In this document: piece by piece, positions 14,327 to 20,931 of the stretch | How the letters are laid out: every line of letters begins with the position of its first letter | How positions within the stretch are numbered: position 1 is the first letter of the stretch | Assembly (NCBI GenBank): GCA_902826155.1 | Contig: CADEDU010000053.1 | Span: 30,421 to 51,351 of the forward strand | Direction of reading: 5' to 3' | Origin: an uncultured beta proteobacterium | Lineage (GTDB): Bacteria > Pseudomonadota > Gammaproteobacteria > Burkholderiales > SG8-39 | Length of the DNA stretch: 20,931 nucleotides | The notes under the pieces: generated by a model | Told to the model about the DNA's origin: nothing | What the model saw: only the letters and a program-made list of their open reading frames with translations | Database searches by the model: none | Made by a program: the position numbers and the translations under genes

Positions 14327-15631
14327 ATGCGCTTGGCCGTAATTGGAGGAGGCGTAGCCGGCCTATCGGCCGCCTGGCTGCTGGCCAGACGCCATGAAGT
14401 CACCCTGTTCGAGGCCGAGCCGCGCCTGGGTGGTCACGCCCGAACGATCGACGTGACCGTCGATGGCGTCACCGCACCGGTCGACACCGCCTTCCTCGTC
14501 TTCAATCGCCGCACCTATCCGCATCTTTGCGGCCTGTTCGAGCACCTTGGCGTGCCCATCGCGCCGAGCGATATGTCGTTCAGCGTCAGCGTCGACAGTG
14601 GCCGATTCGAATGGGGCGGTTCCAGCCTAGCGACGTTGTTCGCGCAATCGCGCAATCTCGCGCGCCCCGAGTTCTGGTCGATGCTGATCGACATCGCGCG
14701 CTTCAACGCCAGCGCCCGGGCCGCGGTGAACCGACAGGCGCCGGACATGTCCCTGGCGGAATTCCTCGACCGCGAACGATTCGGCGAGCCGTTCAGGCGC
14801 TGGTATCTGCTGCCGATGGCCGGCGCGATCTGGTCGTGTCCCACCGCCACGATGCTCGACTACCCCTTCGCTCAGTTCTGCCGGTTCTTCGATAACCATG
14901 GCCTGCTGCAGTTCACCGACAGGCCGCAGTGGTACACGGTCGCAGGCGGCTCACGCAGGTACGTCGCGCGGCTTGCGGCAACGATCCCCCATCGCGTCGC
15001 GCACACCGTGTCGAGAGTCGTGCCGGGGCCGTTCAACGTTGAAGTGGTCGCCGCCGGCGAGCGTCGCCAGTTCGATCAAGTCGTGCTCGCCTGTCATGCC
15101 GATCAGGCGCTGCGCCTGATCGACGGCCCGAGCGCCGACGAGTCCGATGTGCTGGCGGCGATCCGCTATCAGCCCAATCGCGCGATCGTGCACACCGATC
15201 GGACATTGCTTCCAAAACGCAGAGCGGTATGGGCGGCCTGGAACTACCTTGCCCATGCAGATCCGCTGAGCGAACGTCCGGTCGGCGTGAGCTATCTGAT
15301 CAACAAGCTGCAGCCCTTGCCGTTCGCGTCGCCGGTGATCGTCACGCTCAATCCGCCGCGCGAACCCGCCGCCGGACACGTGCTCGATGCCTTCGACGTC
15401 GAACACCCGGTGTTCGACCGCGCCGCGATCGCGGCACAGGCACGGTTGCCCCGACTCCAGGGTGGACGGCGCATGTGGTTCTGCGGCGCGTGGACCGGCA
15501 ATGGCTTCCACGAAGACGGCATTCGCTCTGCCGTGGCAGTCGCCAACTCGCTCGGCGTGTACGCGCCGTGGCAGACATCGCAGCGCGACCCCGCGGGTCA
15601 ACCTGTACCGGTACTCGCCGATGCGCGCTGA
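14327..15631 (+). CDS. FAD-dependent amine-oxidase-like protein
   Basis: The product has 434 residues from ATG 14327, with GAGGA (14314-14318) 8 bases upstream; a TTG at 14294 is in frame but lacks an RBS. The FAD-binding motif GGGVAG (7-12) is followed by Glu29 (LFEAE), the ribose ligand, and by LGGHARTIDV. RMWFCGAWTGNGFHEDGIRSAVAVANSLG near the C-terminus is the second FAD-contact segment of the amine oxidase/phytoene desaturase superfamily. Family knowledge: this subgroup is regularly encoded with DUF1365 and a cyclopropane-synthase-like gene, and in Rhodobacter sphaeroides the flavin protein of such a cluster is linked to furan fatty acid formation (recalled, not checked). It is the first gene of the operon, directly after the palindromic operator. 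It may desaturate or oxidise an acyl chain; amine oxidase activity is not implied. Confidence 0.9.
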   Translation: MRLAVIGGGVAGLSAAWLLARRHEVTLFEAEPRLGGHARTIDVTVDGVTAPVDTAFLVFNRRTYPHLCGLFEHLGVPIAPSDMSFSVSVDSGRFEWGGSSLATLFAQSRNLARPEFWSMLIDIARFNASARAAVNRQAPDMSLAEFLDRERFGEPFRRWYLLPMAGAIWSCPTATMLDYPFAQFCRFFDNHGLLQFTDRPQWYTVAGGSRRYVARLAATIPHRVAHTVSRVVPGPFNVEVVAAGERRQFDQVVLACHADQALRLIDGPSADESDVLAAIRYQPNRAIVHTDRTLLPKRRAVWAAWNYLAHADPLSERPVGVSYLINKLQPLPFASPVIVTLNPPREPAAGHVLDAFDVEHPVFDRAAIAAQARLPRLQGGRRMWFCGAWTGNGFHEDGIRSAVAVANSLGVYAPWQTSQRDPAGQPVPVLADAR

Positions 15632-16436
15632 ACGCTGCATTGCCGCGCACCCGATCGCCGACATGGGTCCGGCGGCCACGCTGCACGTGGGGCAGGTGAT
15701 TCATCATCGGCTGACGCCGCGTGCGCACCGGTTCACGCACCGCGTGTTCTTCGCCCGCTTCGATGTCGATGCGCTCGAGCGCGCGCAGAACCGGATGTTC
15801 GGTGTCAATCGGGCGGCGCCCCTCAGCCTGCATTTCGCCGACTACGGGCCAGGCGATGGCACTGCGCCGCGCGCGTGGATCACGCCGCTGTTGCGCGCCC
15901 AAGATATCGACGCGGACGGTCCGATCATCCTGCAGACCTTCCCGCGGGTGTTCGGCTACGTCTTCAACCCGGTGAGCTTCTGGTACTGCCACGACGCGCG
16001 CGGTGCGCTGCGCAGCGTGATCGCCGAGGTGAACAACACGTTCGGCGAGCGCCACTGCTACCTGGTCGCGCGAGGCGACGGGTTAGGGCTTCGCGAAGGC
16101 CAGACGCTCTCGGCGCGCAAGGTGTTCCATGTCTCACCGTTCTTTGCGCTCGGTGGGCAATACGACTTCCGCTTCCATTGGACGGCACCGCGGGTGCTGG
16201 CGCGCATCGAATACCGGGACAACGCGTCGCGGCAGGCGCTGGTCACGTCGATCTCCGGCGTCGTGCGGCCCTGGAGCGAACGCGCATTGGCTCAGGTCAT
16301 GTGCACGCACCCGTTGTTCACGCTTGGAGTGATCGCTCGGATCCACTTCGAGGCACTGCGTCTGTGGATCAAGGGCGCGCGTTTTCACCGTAAGCCCGCT
16401 CCGCCTTCCCATTCACTCACCCGTACCGAACCATGA
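15621..16436 (+). CDS. DUF1365-family protein
   Basis: The product has 271 residues if ATG 15621 is used, which overlaps the FAD-protein stop by 11 bp; ATG 15663 is an alternative, since homologues usually begin close to LHVGQVIHHRLTPRAHRFTHRVFF. Neither start has a good RBS, so coupling to the upstream gene is likely. DUF1365 features are HRLTPRAHRFTHRVFFARFDVD, the central QTFPRVFGYVFNPVSFWYCHDARGAL, and EVNNTFGERHCYLV, then KVFHVSPFF. Family knowledge: the family is almost always encoded between a flavin oxidoreductase and a cyclopropane-synthase-like gene, but no activity has been assigned that I can recall. No signal peptide or membrane segment is evident. The 4-bp ATGA overlap with the next gene supports joint translation. 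A role in acyl-chain modification is inferred from context alone. Confidence 0.9.
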   Translation: MRAERCIAAHPIADMGPAATLHVGQVIHHRLTPRAHRFTHRVFFARFDVDALERAQNRMFGVNRAAPLSLHFADYGPGDGTAPRAWITPLLRAQDIDADGPIILQTFPRVFGYVFNPVSFWYCHDARGALRSVIAEVNNTFGERHCYLVARGDGLGLREGQTLSARKVFHVSPFFALGGQYDFRFHWTAPRVLARIEYRDNASRQALVTSISGVVRPWSERALAQVMCTHPLFTLGVIARIHFEALRLWIKGARFHRKPAPPSHSLTRTEP

Positions 16437-17650
16437 ACTCCATCGTTCACACCACCGTGAACCCCCGGCGGCGCGATCGCCGAATTCCCTGGACCGCGCG
16501 CAGGATGCTCGCGCTTCTCGATCGCATCGAATCGGGGCGGCTCGAGGTGGTGCTGCCCGACGGGCAGCGCTCGCGCCACGGTGCCACGGGACCGGATGCG
16601 CAGATCCGCTTCGACGACTGGGACGTGTTCGCCGACATCGCCAAACGCGGCGACGTGGGTTTCGGTGAAGCCTACATGGCCGGGCGCTGGCAAAGCCCCG
16701 ATCTGGCCGGCCTGCTCACACTGCTCGCCGTCAATCGCGACGCGCTCGATCGCGCCATCTACGGCGGCTTGCTCGGCCGGGTGCTCCTGCGGATCAACCA
16801 TCTGCGCAACGCCAATACGCGTCGCAACAGCCGCCGCAACATCGCCCACCACTACGACCTGGGCAACGATTTCTACCGCCTGTGGCTCGATCCGACGATG
16901 ACCTACTCCAGCGCATTGTTCGGCGGCGACGAGTCGCGCTCGCTGAGCATGGCCCAGCGGGCCAAGTACCAACGCGTGCTGGATCAGTTGCAGGCGCGCG
17001 CGGGCGCCTCGATCCTGGAGATCGGCTGCGGTTGGGGCGGCTTTGCCGAACTCGCGCTGGAGTATGGTCATCGGCTCGTCGGTCTGTCGCTCTCGAACGA
17101 GCAGCTGAGCTACGCGCGCGCGCGCCTGGCGGCGCGCGATCTGCACCACCGCGCATCGCTGGAATATCGCGACTACCGCGATGTGTACGGCCGCTTCGAT
17201 CACGTCGTCTCGATCGAGATGATCGAGGCCGTCGGCGAGCGGTACTGGCCCGACTACTTCGAGCGGATCGCCGCGGTGCTCGCACCGCAGGGGCGGGCGG
17301 TGATCCAGGCCATCACCATCGACGAGGGCATGTTCGATCGCTATCGACGCGGCACCGATTTCATCCAGCAATACATCTTTCCAGGAGGGATGCTCGCCAC
17401 GCCCGGCCGCCTGCGAGCGGAGTGCGGACGCGCCGGCCTGCGTGTCGTCGATGATTGCGCGTTCGGCCTGGACTACGCACGGACGCTACGCCATTGGCGT
17501 GAAGCGTTTCTGGCGAATCAGGCCGGCTGTCGCGCGCTCGGGTTCGACGACGTGTTCATTCGCATGTGGGAGTTCTATCTCGCCTATTGCGAAGCGGGAT
17601 TCCTGGCGCGCTGCACCGATGTGCACCAGCTCACCATGGTGCGCGCATGA
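16433..17650 (+). CDS. Cyclopropane-fatty-acid-synthase-like SAM methyltransferase
   Basis: The product has 405 residues, starting at ATG 16433 by ATGA overlap. The N-terminal lipid-binding part (about 1-130) leads to HHYDLGNDFYRLWLDPTMTYSSALF, then the SAM motif LEIGCGWGG (195-203), and IEMIEAVGERYWPDYF with Glu265. YIFPGGMLAT and FGLDYARTLRHW (Tyr348) complete the family pattern. Aligned by eye to E. coli Cfa, the bicarbonate-site Cys139 falls at Ser160 and His266 at Gln292, while Glu239 and Tyr317 have equivalents. Family knowledge: Cfa adds a methylene across the double bond of phospholipid acyl chains at the inner membrane; relatives such as UfaM instead make methylated unsaturated chains. 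The altered residues favour a non-cyclopropane product here, an inference. The gene is third in the operon. Confidence 0.93.
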   Translation: MNSIVHTTVNPRRRDRRIPWTARRMLALLDRIESGRLEVVLPDGQRSRHGATGPDAQIRFDDWDVFADIAKRGDVGFGEAYMAGRWQSPDLAGLLTLLAVNRDALDRAIYGGLLGRVLLRINHLRNANTRRNSRRNIAHHYDLGNDFYRLWLDPTMTYSSALFGGDESRSLSMAQRAKYQRVLDQLQARAGASILEIGCGWGGFAELALEYGHRLVGLSLSNEQLSYARARLAARDLHHRASLEYRDYRDVYGRFDHVVSIEMIEAVGERYWPDYFERIAAVLAPQGRAVIQAITIDEGMFDRYRRGTDFIQQYIFPGGMLATPGRLRAECGRAGLRVVDDCAFGLDYARTLRHWREAFLANQAGCRALGFDDVFIRMWEFYLAYCEAGFLARCTDVHQLTMVRA

Positions 17651-18204
17651 AGTTTCTTCACCGCCTTGGGCACACCTTGTGCGCGCTGATCCTGTGCGGG
17701 ATCGCAGCACTGACCCCCAGCGGCCTGGCCCGCGCGCAGTCGTACCCCGACGTGATCGCCAGCACCTACGGCCCGATGCGCGAGCTTGGCAGCGGTCGCC
17801 TGCGGTACTTCGGCTTTCACGTGTACGACGCGCGGTTGTGGTCCCAGTCCGTGCCGTTCGAGCCCGACTCGCGATTCGCGCTCGGACTGCGTTACGCACG
17901 CGCGTTTCCGGGCGCGGACATCGCCGGGCGCAGCGAGCAGGAAATCCGCGCACTGGGTACGGCGTCTGAACAGCAGTTGAGCCGGTGGCTGCGGGAGATG
18001 CGGCGCGTCTTCGTGAACGTGGTTGCCGGCGACGAGCTGATCGGCGTGCACGAGCCCGCCGTGGGTGCGCGCTTCTATCTGAACGGACGCCGGCTCGGTG
18101 AAATCGCCGATCCGGTGTTTGCGCGTGCGTTCTTCGCCATCTGGCTCGACCCGAAAACTTCGGCGCCGCAACTGCGTGCCGCTTTGTTGAGCAACACCCG
18201 GTGA
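17647..18204 (+). CDS. Secreted chalcone-isomerase-like protein
   Basis: The product has 185 residues, starting at ATG 17647 with an ATGA overlap to the methyltransferase stop. Residues 1-30 are a signal peptide ending ARA, so the mature protein is periplasmic. Chalcone-isomerase-like features are LGSGRLRYFGFHVYDARLWSQ, FALGLRYARAFPGADIAGRSEQEI, and GARFYLNGRRLGEIADPVFARAFFAIWLDPKTSAPQLRAALL. Family knowledge: bacterial members of this fold are mostly uncharacterised, and some plant relatives bind fatty acids instead of chalcones. Given the lipid-modifying neighbours, a role in binding a modified acyl chain in the periplasm is plausible. The plant flavonoid reaction is not implied. The next gene starts inside its stop codon (GTGA, 18201-18204). 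Confidence 0.88.
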   Translation: MKFLHRLGHTLCALILCGIAALTPSGLARAQSYPDVIASTYGPMRELGSGRLRYFGFHVYDARLWSQSVPFEPDSRFALGLRYARAFPGADIAGRSEQEIRALGTASEQQLSRWLREMRRVFVNVVAGDELIGVHEPAVGARFYLNGRRLGEIADPVFARAFFAIWLDPKTSAPQLRAALLSNTR

Positions 18205-19532
18205 ACGATACGCCGGTCGAGAACCTGTCGCGCGCGGCGCTGCTGCGCTATGGCGCGTTCTCGTTTCCGCTGGCAATGGCGGCGCTGCCTTTGTACGTGC
18301 ATCTGCCAAAACTCTATGGTGTAGACGTCGGAATCGGGCTGGGACTGCTCGGGCTGGTGTTGCTGGCCACGCGCATCCTCGACGCGGTCGCGGATCCGAT
18401 TCTCGGCTGGTGGGTCGACTCACGCGCCGGTGTGCACCGCTGGGTCGGGCTGGCCGCGCCGGTGCTGGCGCTCGGCATGACGTGTCTGCTGATGCCGCCC
18501 CAGTCTTCCGGCGAGGCGGGTGCGTCATGGTTGTTGGGTTGGCTCGCGCTGTGGCTCGTCGTGACGTACGCGGCATTCTCGCTCGCCACGATCAGCTACC
18601 AGGCGTGGGGCGCACAGCTCTCGGCTGATTACGATCAGCGCACCCGCGTCGCAGCGTATCGGGAGTCGCTCGCACTGGCAGGCGTGATGGTCGCGGCCGT
18701 CCTGCCCGAGGCGTTCGGCGGAATCGGACCTCGCGGTCTCGCTGCCTTTGCGTGGGTGTTCGGCGCGCTCGTCCTGCTGGCCGCGTTCGTGACCGTGCGG
18801 TTCGGCCCGCGCGTCGAACAGCCGCGATTGCTGCAGCCCGTGCCGTTGCGCTCGGCCTTGCGGCACGCGCTCGCCAACCGTCCGTTTCGCTGGCTGCTCG
18901 GCGTATTCGTGTTCTCGGGCATTGCCGCCGCGATTCCTTCCACGCTGTTCCTGTTTTTCGTGGCCGACGTTCTGCAAGCGCCGTCGCTGGCTGGCGTGTT
19001 CCTGCTTCTCTACTTCGGCAGCGGCGCGCTGGGGATGGCGCTGTGGGTGCGACTGTCGCAGCGATACGGCAAGCGCAAGGCATGGCTTGTCGGCATGGTT
19101 TGCGCCGTTATTGCGTTCGTGTGGGCGTATGCGCTCGGACCTGGCGACGTGGTCGGCTACGGTCTCGTATGCGTCATGTCGGGAATCGCCCTCGGTGCCG
19201 ACCTGTCGCTGCCGGCATCGATGCTGGCCGACGTGATCGATCGCGATCCGCGCGGGCGCGGCCGGTCCGAAGGCAGCTACTTCGGGCTGTGGACCTTCGT
19301 CACGAAAGCGAACCTGGCGCTGGCCGCCGGCATCGCCTTGCCGCTGGTGACGGCCCTGGGCTACGTGCCCGGAACGGCCTCTGATACGGCGGCCCTCGCG
19401 ATCGTCTATTGCCTGGTGCCGTGCGTGCTCAAGCTCGTTGCCGCCGCTTTGCTCGGGCTGTCGCCGCTCGCGTCCGCGCATCGCGGCGTCCGTGCCGATT
19501 CTTTCCATGTCTCCGGGAGTCCGTCGCCATGA
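18201..19532 (+). CDS. MFS transporter of the GPH (glycoside-pentoside-hexuronide) type
   Basis: The product has 443 residues, starting at GTG 18201 by GTGA overlap with the preceding stop. About 12 membrane segments are visible. The first loop, LATRILDAVADPILGWWVDSRAG, is the diagnostic GPH signature (R-x-x-D-x-x-x-D-P-x-x-G). SYQAWGAQLSADYDQRTRVAAYRESLALAG matches the family's second conserved loop, and LPASMLADVIDRDPRGRGRSEGSYFGLWTFVTKANLALAAG matches a late one. Family knowledge: sugar/cation symporters share this fold, but related members are found in lipid-modifying clusters of proteobacteria and include lysophospholipid carriers. A lipid or lipid-precursor substrate is therefore more likely here than a sugar; this rests on context. 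No RBS is needed if translation is coupled. Confidence 0.9.
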   Translation: MNDTPVENLSRAALLRYGAFSFPLAMAALPLYVHLPKLYGVDVGIGLGLLGLVLLATRILDAVADPILGWWVDSRAGVHRWVGLAAPVLALGMTCLLMPPQSSGEAGASWLLGWLALWLVVTYAAFSLATISYQAWGAQLSADYDQRTRVAAYRESLALAGVMVAAVLPEAFGGIGPRGLAAFAWVFGALVLLAAFVTVRFGPRVEQPRLLQPVPLRSALRHALANRPFRWLLGVFVFSGIAAAIPSTLFLFFVADVLQAPSLAGVFLLLYFGSGALGMALWVRLSQRYGKRKAWLVGMVCAVIAFVWAYALGPGDVVGYGLVCVMSGIALGADLSLPASMLADVIDRDPRGRGRSEGSYFGLWTFVTKANLALAAGIALPLVTALGYVPGTASDTAALAIVYCLVPCVLKLVAAALLGLSPLASAHRGVRADSFHVSGSPSP

Positions 19533-20062
19533 AGTTGCGCTGGTTGTATTGCCTGTTGCCTGCTTTGCTCGTCACCGGATGTGCTTCCACCACACCCGAT
19601 GCTTACGTCGGCGAAAAGCCCGAACTCGCGCTCGAGCGGTACTTCAATGGCACCGTCGATGGCTGGGGCATGGTGCAGGATCGATCCGGCAAGGTGCTCC
19701 GACGCTTCGTAGTACGAATCGATGCGAGCTGGCAGGGTAACACCGGCACGCTCGACGAATCGTTCGACTGGTCCGACGGCAAGAAGGAGCGCCGCGTCTG
19801 GACGATCGAGAAGGCGGCCGATCGCCGTTACGTCGGACGTGCTGCCGACGTGGTCGGCACCGCACAAGGTGTGGCTGCCGGACACGCCCTGCAGTGGCAG
19901 TACGTTCTGAGGCTGCCGGCCGAACAAGGCGGCTATCAGGTCGACCTCGACGATTGGATGTATCTGATCGATGAGGACACCATGCTCAATCGATCGGTGA
20001 TCACCAAGTTCGGCATCCGCTTCGCCGACATCACCATCTCGTTCCGCAAGCGCAAGGGGTGA
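19529..20062 (+). CDS. DUF3833-family lipoprotein
   Basis: The product has 177 residues, starting at ATG 19529 by ATGA overlap with the transporter stop. Residues 1-17 form a lipoprotein signal with lipobox VTGC and Cys18 lipidated. The body shows the DUF3833 pattern: ELALERYFNGTVDGWGMVQDRSGKVLRRFVVRI, then LDESFDWSDGKKERRVWTI, and the ending DDWMYLIDEDTMLNRSVITKFGIRFADITISFRK. Family knowledge: the family resembles lipocalin/LolA-like shapes, and its genes recur in the cyclopropane-synthase/DUF1365 clusters of gamma- and betaproteobacteria. No biochemical role is established to my knowledge. Placement beside a secreted chalcone-isomerase-like protein and a transporter suggests an envelope part of the pathway, perhaps carrying the modified lipid. 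The function is inferred from location only. Confidence 0.9.
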   Translation: MKLRWLYCLLPALLVTGCASTTPDAYVGEKPELALERYFNGTVDGWGMVQDRSGKVLRRFVVRIDASWQGNTGTLDESFDWSDGKKERRVWTIEKAADRRYVGRAADVVGTAQGVAAGHALQWQYVLRLPAEQGGYQVDLDDWMYLIDEDTMLNRSVITKFGIRFADITISFRKRKG

Positions 20063-20838
20063 TCGTGCCGCGACCCCTCACGAATTGGCGCGAACAACGG
20101 GTGTGGATCATCGGTGCCTCAAGTGGCATCGGCGCAGCACTCGCTGCTTCGCTGCTGGCGCGCGGGGCGCGGGTTGCCGTGAGCGCGCGCAATCTGGAGA
20201 AGCTGCAGCAACGGTTCGGTGGGCACCCGGGGGCACTGCCACTGGCGGTTGACGTCACGGCCGCGGAAACCCTCGAGCAGGCGTCGCGCTTGATCGTCGA
20301 GCGATGGGGCGGCCTGGATTGCGTGATGGTGCTGGCGGGCGATTACACCCCGGTCCGCGCGTGGGAACTGCGTCCGCGCCGCGCCGCGGGGATCGTCGCT
20401 ACCAATCTCACCGGTGCGATCGATGCCGTCGCGACCGTGCTGCCGCAGTTCCTCGCTCAAGGCCGCGGCGCGGTCGTGCTGGTGTCCAGCGTCGCGGGCT
20501 ATCGTGGCCTGCCAAACAGCCTGCTCTACGGCGCGACCAAGGCGGCGCTCATCAACTTCGCTGAAACGCTGCATCTGGATCTCGCACCCCGCGGCATCGA
20601 TGTCTTCCTGGTCAATCCCGGATTCGTGGCCACGCCGCTCACCGAACAGAACCGCTTTCGGATGCCGGCGCTGATCTCCGCGGAGGCCGCTGCCGAAGCA
20701 ACGCTCGCCGGACTGGCGCGCGGTCGGTTCGAGATCCACTACCCGAAGCGTTTCACGCTGTGGCTCAAGCTGCTCCGGGTGCTGCCCTATCCGCTTTACT
20801 TCGCCGCCGTCCGACGATTCGTTGGAGACCTCGCATGA
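20059..20838 (+). CDS. Short-chain dehydrogenase/reductase (SDR)
   Basis: The product has 259 residues if GTG 20059 (GTGA overlap) is the start; GTG 20065 is an alternative, with AAGGGG (20054-20059) 5 bases upstream of it. Classical SDR motifs are present: the glycine-rich IGASSGIG (18-25) for NAD(P)H, Asp65 in AVDVT for the adenine ring, VLAG (91-94), Asn116 in ATNLTGA, Ser143/144 in VSSVAG, and the catalytic Tyr157-x-x-x-Lys161 in YGATKAA. NPGFVATPLT completes the cofactor site. The C-terminal part, FEIHYPKRFTLWLKLLRVLPYPLYFAAVRRF, is basic and amphipathic and may touch the membrane. Arg in the SARN segment (about residue 44) hints at NADPH. Family knowledge: it probably reduces or oxidises a keto/hydroxy acyl intermediate. 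It is the seventh gene of the operon. Confidence 0.92.
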   Translation: MIVPRPLTNWREQRVWIIGASSGIGAALAASLLARGARVAVSARNLEKLQQRFGGHPGALPLAVDVTAAETLEQASRLIVERWGGLDCVMVLAGDYTPVRAWELRPRRAAGIVATNLTGAIDAVATVLPQFLAQGRGAVVLVSSVAGYRGLPNSLLYGATKAALINFAETLHLDLAPRGIDVFLVNPGFVATPLTEQNRFRMPALISAEAAAEATLAGLARGRFEIHYPKRFTLWLKLLRVLPYPLYFAAVRRFVGDLA

Positions 20839-20931
20839 GCGAAGCCATGCACCGGACACTCGACCGCGTCGCACGCTACTTCGAGTCGCTGACGCCGGAG
20901 GCTTTGCACGGCCTCGATGACATTTACGCGC
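20835..20931 (+). CDS. NTF2/SnoaL-like protein, start only
   Basis: Only 32 codons are visible, from ATG 20835, which overlaps the SDR stop by ATGA. The N-terminus MSEAMHRTLDRVARYFESLTPEALHGLDDIYA resembles the first helix and turn of NTF2-like proteins, where a helix is followed by a Leu-x-x-[IL]-Y-A motif. Family knowledge: single-domain NTF2-like proteins accompany the flavin-oxidoreductase, SDR and DUF1365 genes in similar lipid clusters. The gene continues beyond the window, so length and catalytic residues are unknown. It may be the eighth gene of the operon or may be followed by others. Confidence 0.65.
   Translation, partial: MSEAMHRTLDRVARYFESLTPEALHGLDDIYA

Noticed and set aside
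16433..17650. Calling the methyltransferase a true cyclopropane synthase (cfa)
   Set aside because: Two residues of the bicarbonate site appear replaced, so the product should not be assumed; the symbol was left empty.

Overview
The window looks like chromosomal DNA from a betaproteobacterium, probably Burkholderiales-like. It is GC-rich throughout (estimated by eye, not computed), carries a Bug/TctC-type receptor gene of the kind greatly expanded in that group, and has densely packed genes with GTG/TTG starts. I see no insertion sequence, phage, CRISPR, tRNA or rRNA. No gene-free stretch exceeds about 210 bases.

Region 1 (1-5398) is a carboxylate uptake and catabolism neighbourhood. It holds the end of a TRAP transporter large permease, a convergent Bug-type periplasmic binding protein, and a class II aldolase translationally coupled to a protein with two NTF2/SnoaL-like folds. 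An RraA/HMG-aldolase-like protein follows. The region closes with a cluster of hairpins, the last of which looks like a terminator.

Region 2 (5399-8498) begins with a small secreted EF-hand protein on the minus strand. An ECF42-type sigma factor module follows: a YCII/DGPF-domain protein, the sigma factor with its long C-terminal helical extension, a second DGPF protein, and a VOC/PhnB-like protein. Two near-identical promoter-like sequences (TGTCGGA, 16 bp, CGTC) sit before the first DGPF gene and before the VOC gene. They resemble the ECF42 target promoter, so the module is probably autoregulated and includes the VOC gene.

Region 3 (8586-12293) holds an EamA/DMT-type exporter, a GMC-family flavin oxidoreductase and a lipoprotein of unknown function.

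Region 4 (12306-20931) is the most interesting part. A MerR-type regulator with an adenosylcobalamin-binding domain of the CarH/LitR type (W-x9-EH and ExHxxG motifs) is encoded next to a diiron ferritin-like/acyl-ACP-desaturase-like protein. Divergent from them is an eight-gene operon in which nearly every junction is a 4-bp start/stop overlap: FAD amine-oxidase-like protein, DUF1365, cyclopropane-synthase-like methyltransferase, chalcone-isomerase-like protein, GPH-type MFS transporter, DUF3833 lipoprotein, SDR and an NTF2-like protein cut by the window end. The shared 170-bp promoter region has a -35/-10 pair with a 17-bp spacer enclosed in an imperfect 31-bp palindrome, and three TGTAYTGR repeats exactly 21 bp apart. 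The natural reading is a B12-based light (or cobalamin) switch for a membrane-lipid modification pathway. Its methyltransferase lacks two residues used by classical cyclopropane synthases, so the product may be a methylated or furan fatty acid, not a cyclopropane. That function is inference from motifs and gene content.
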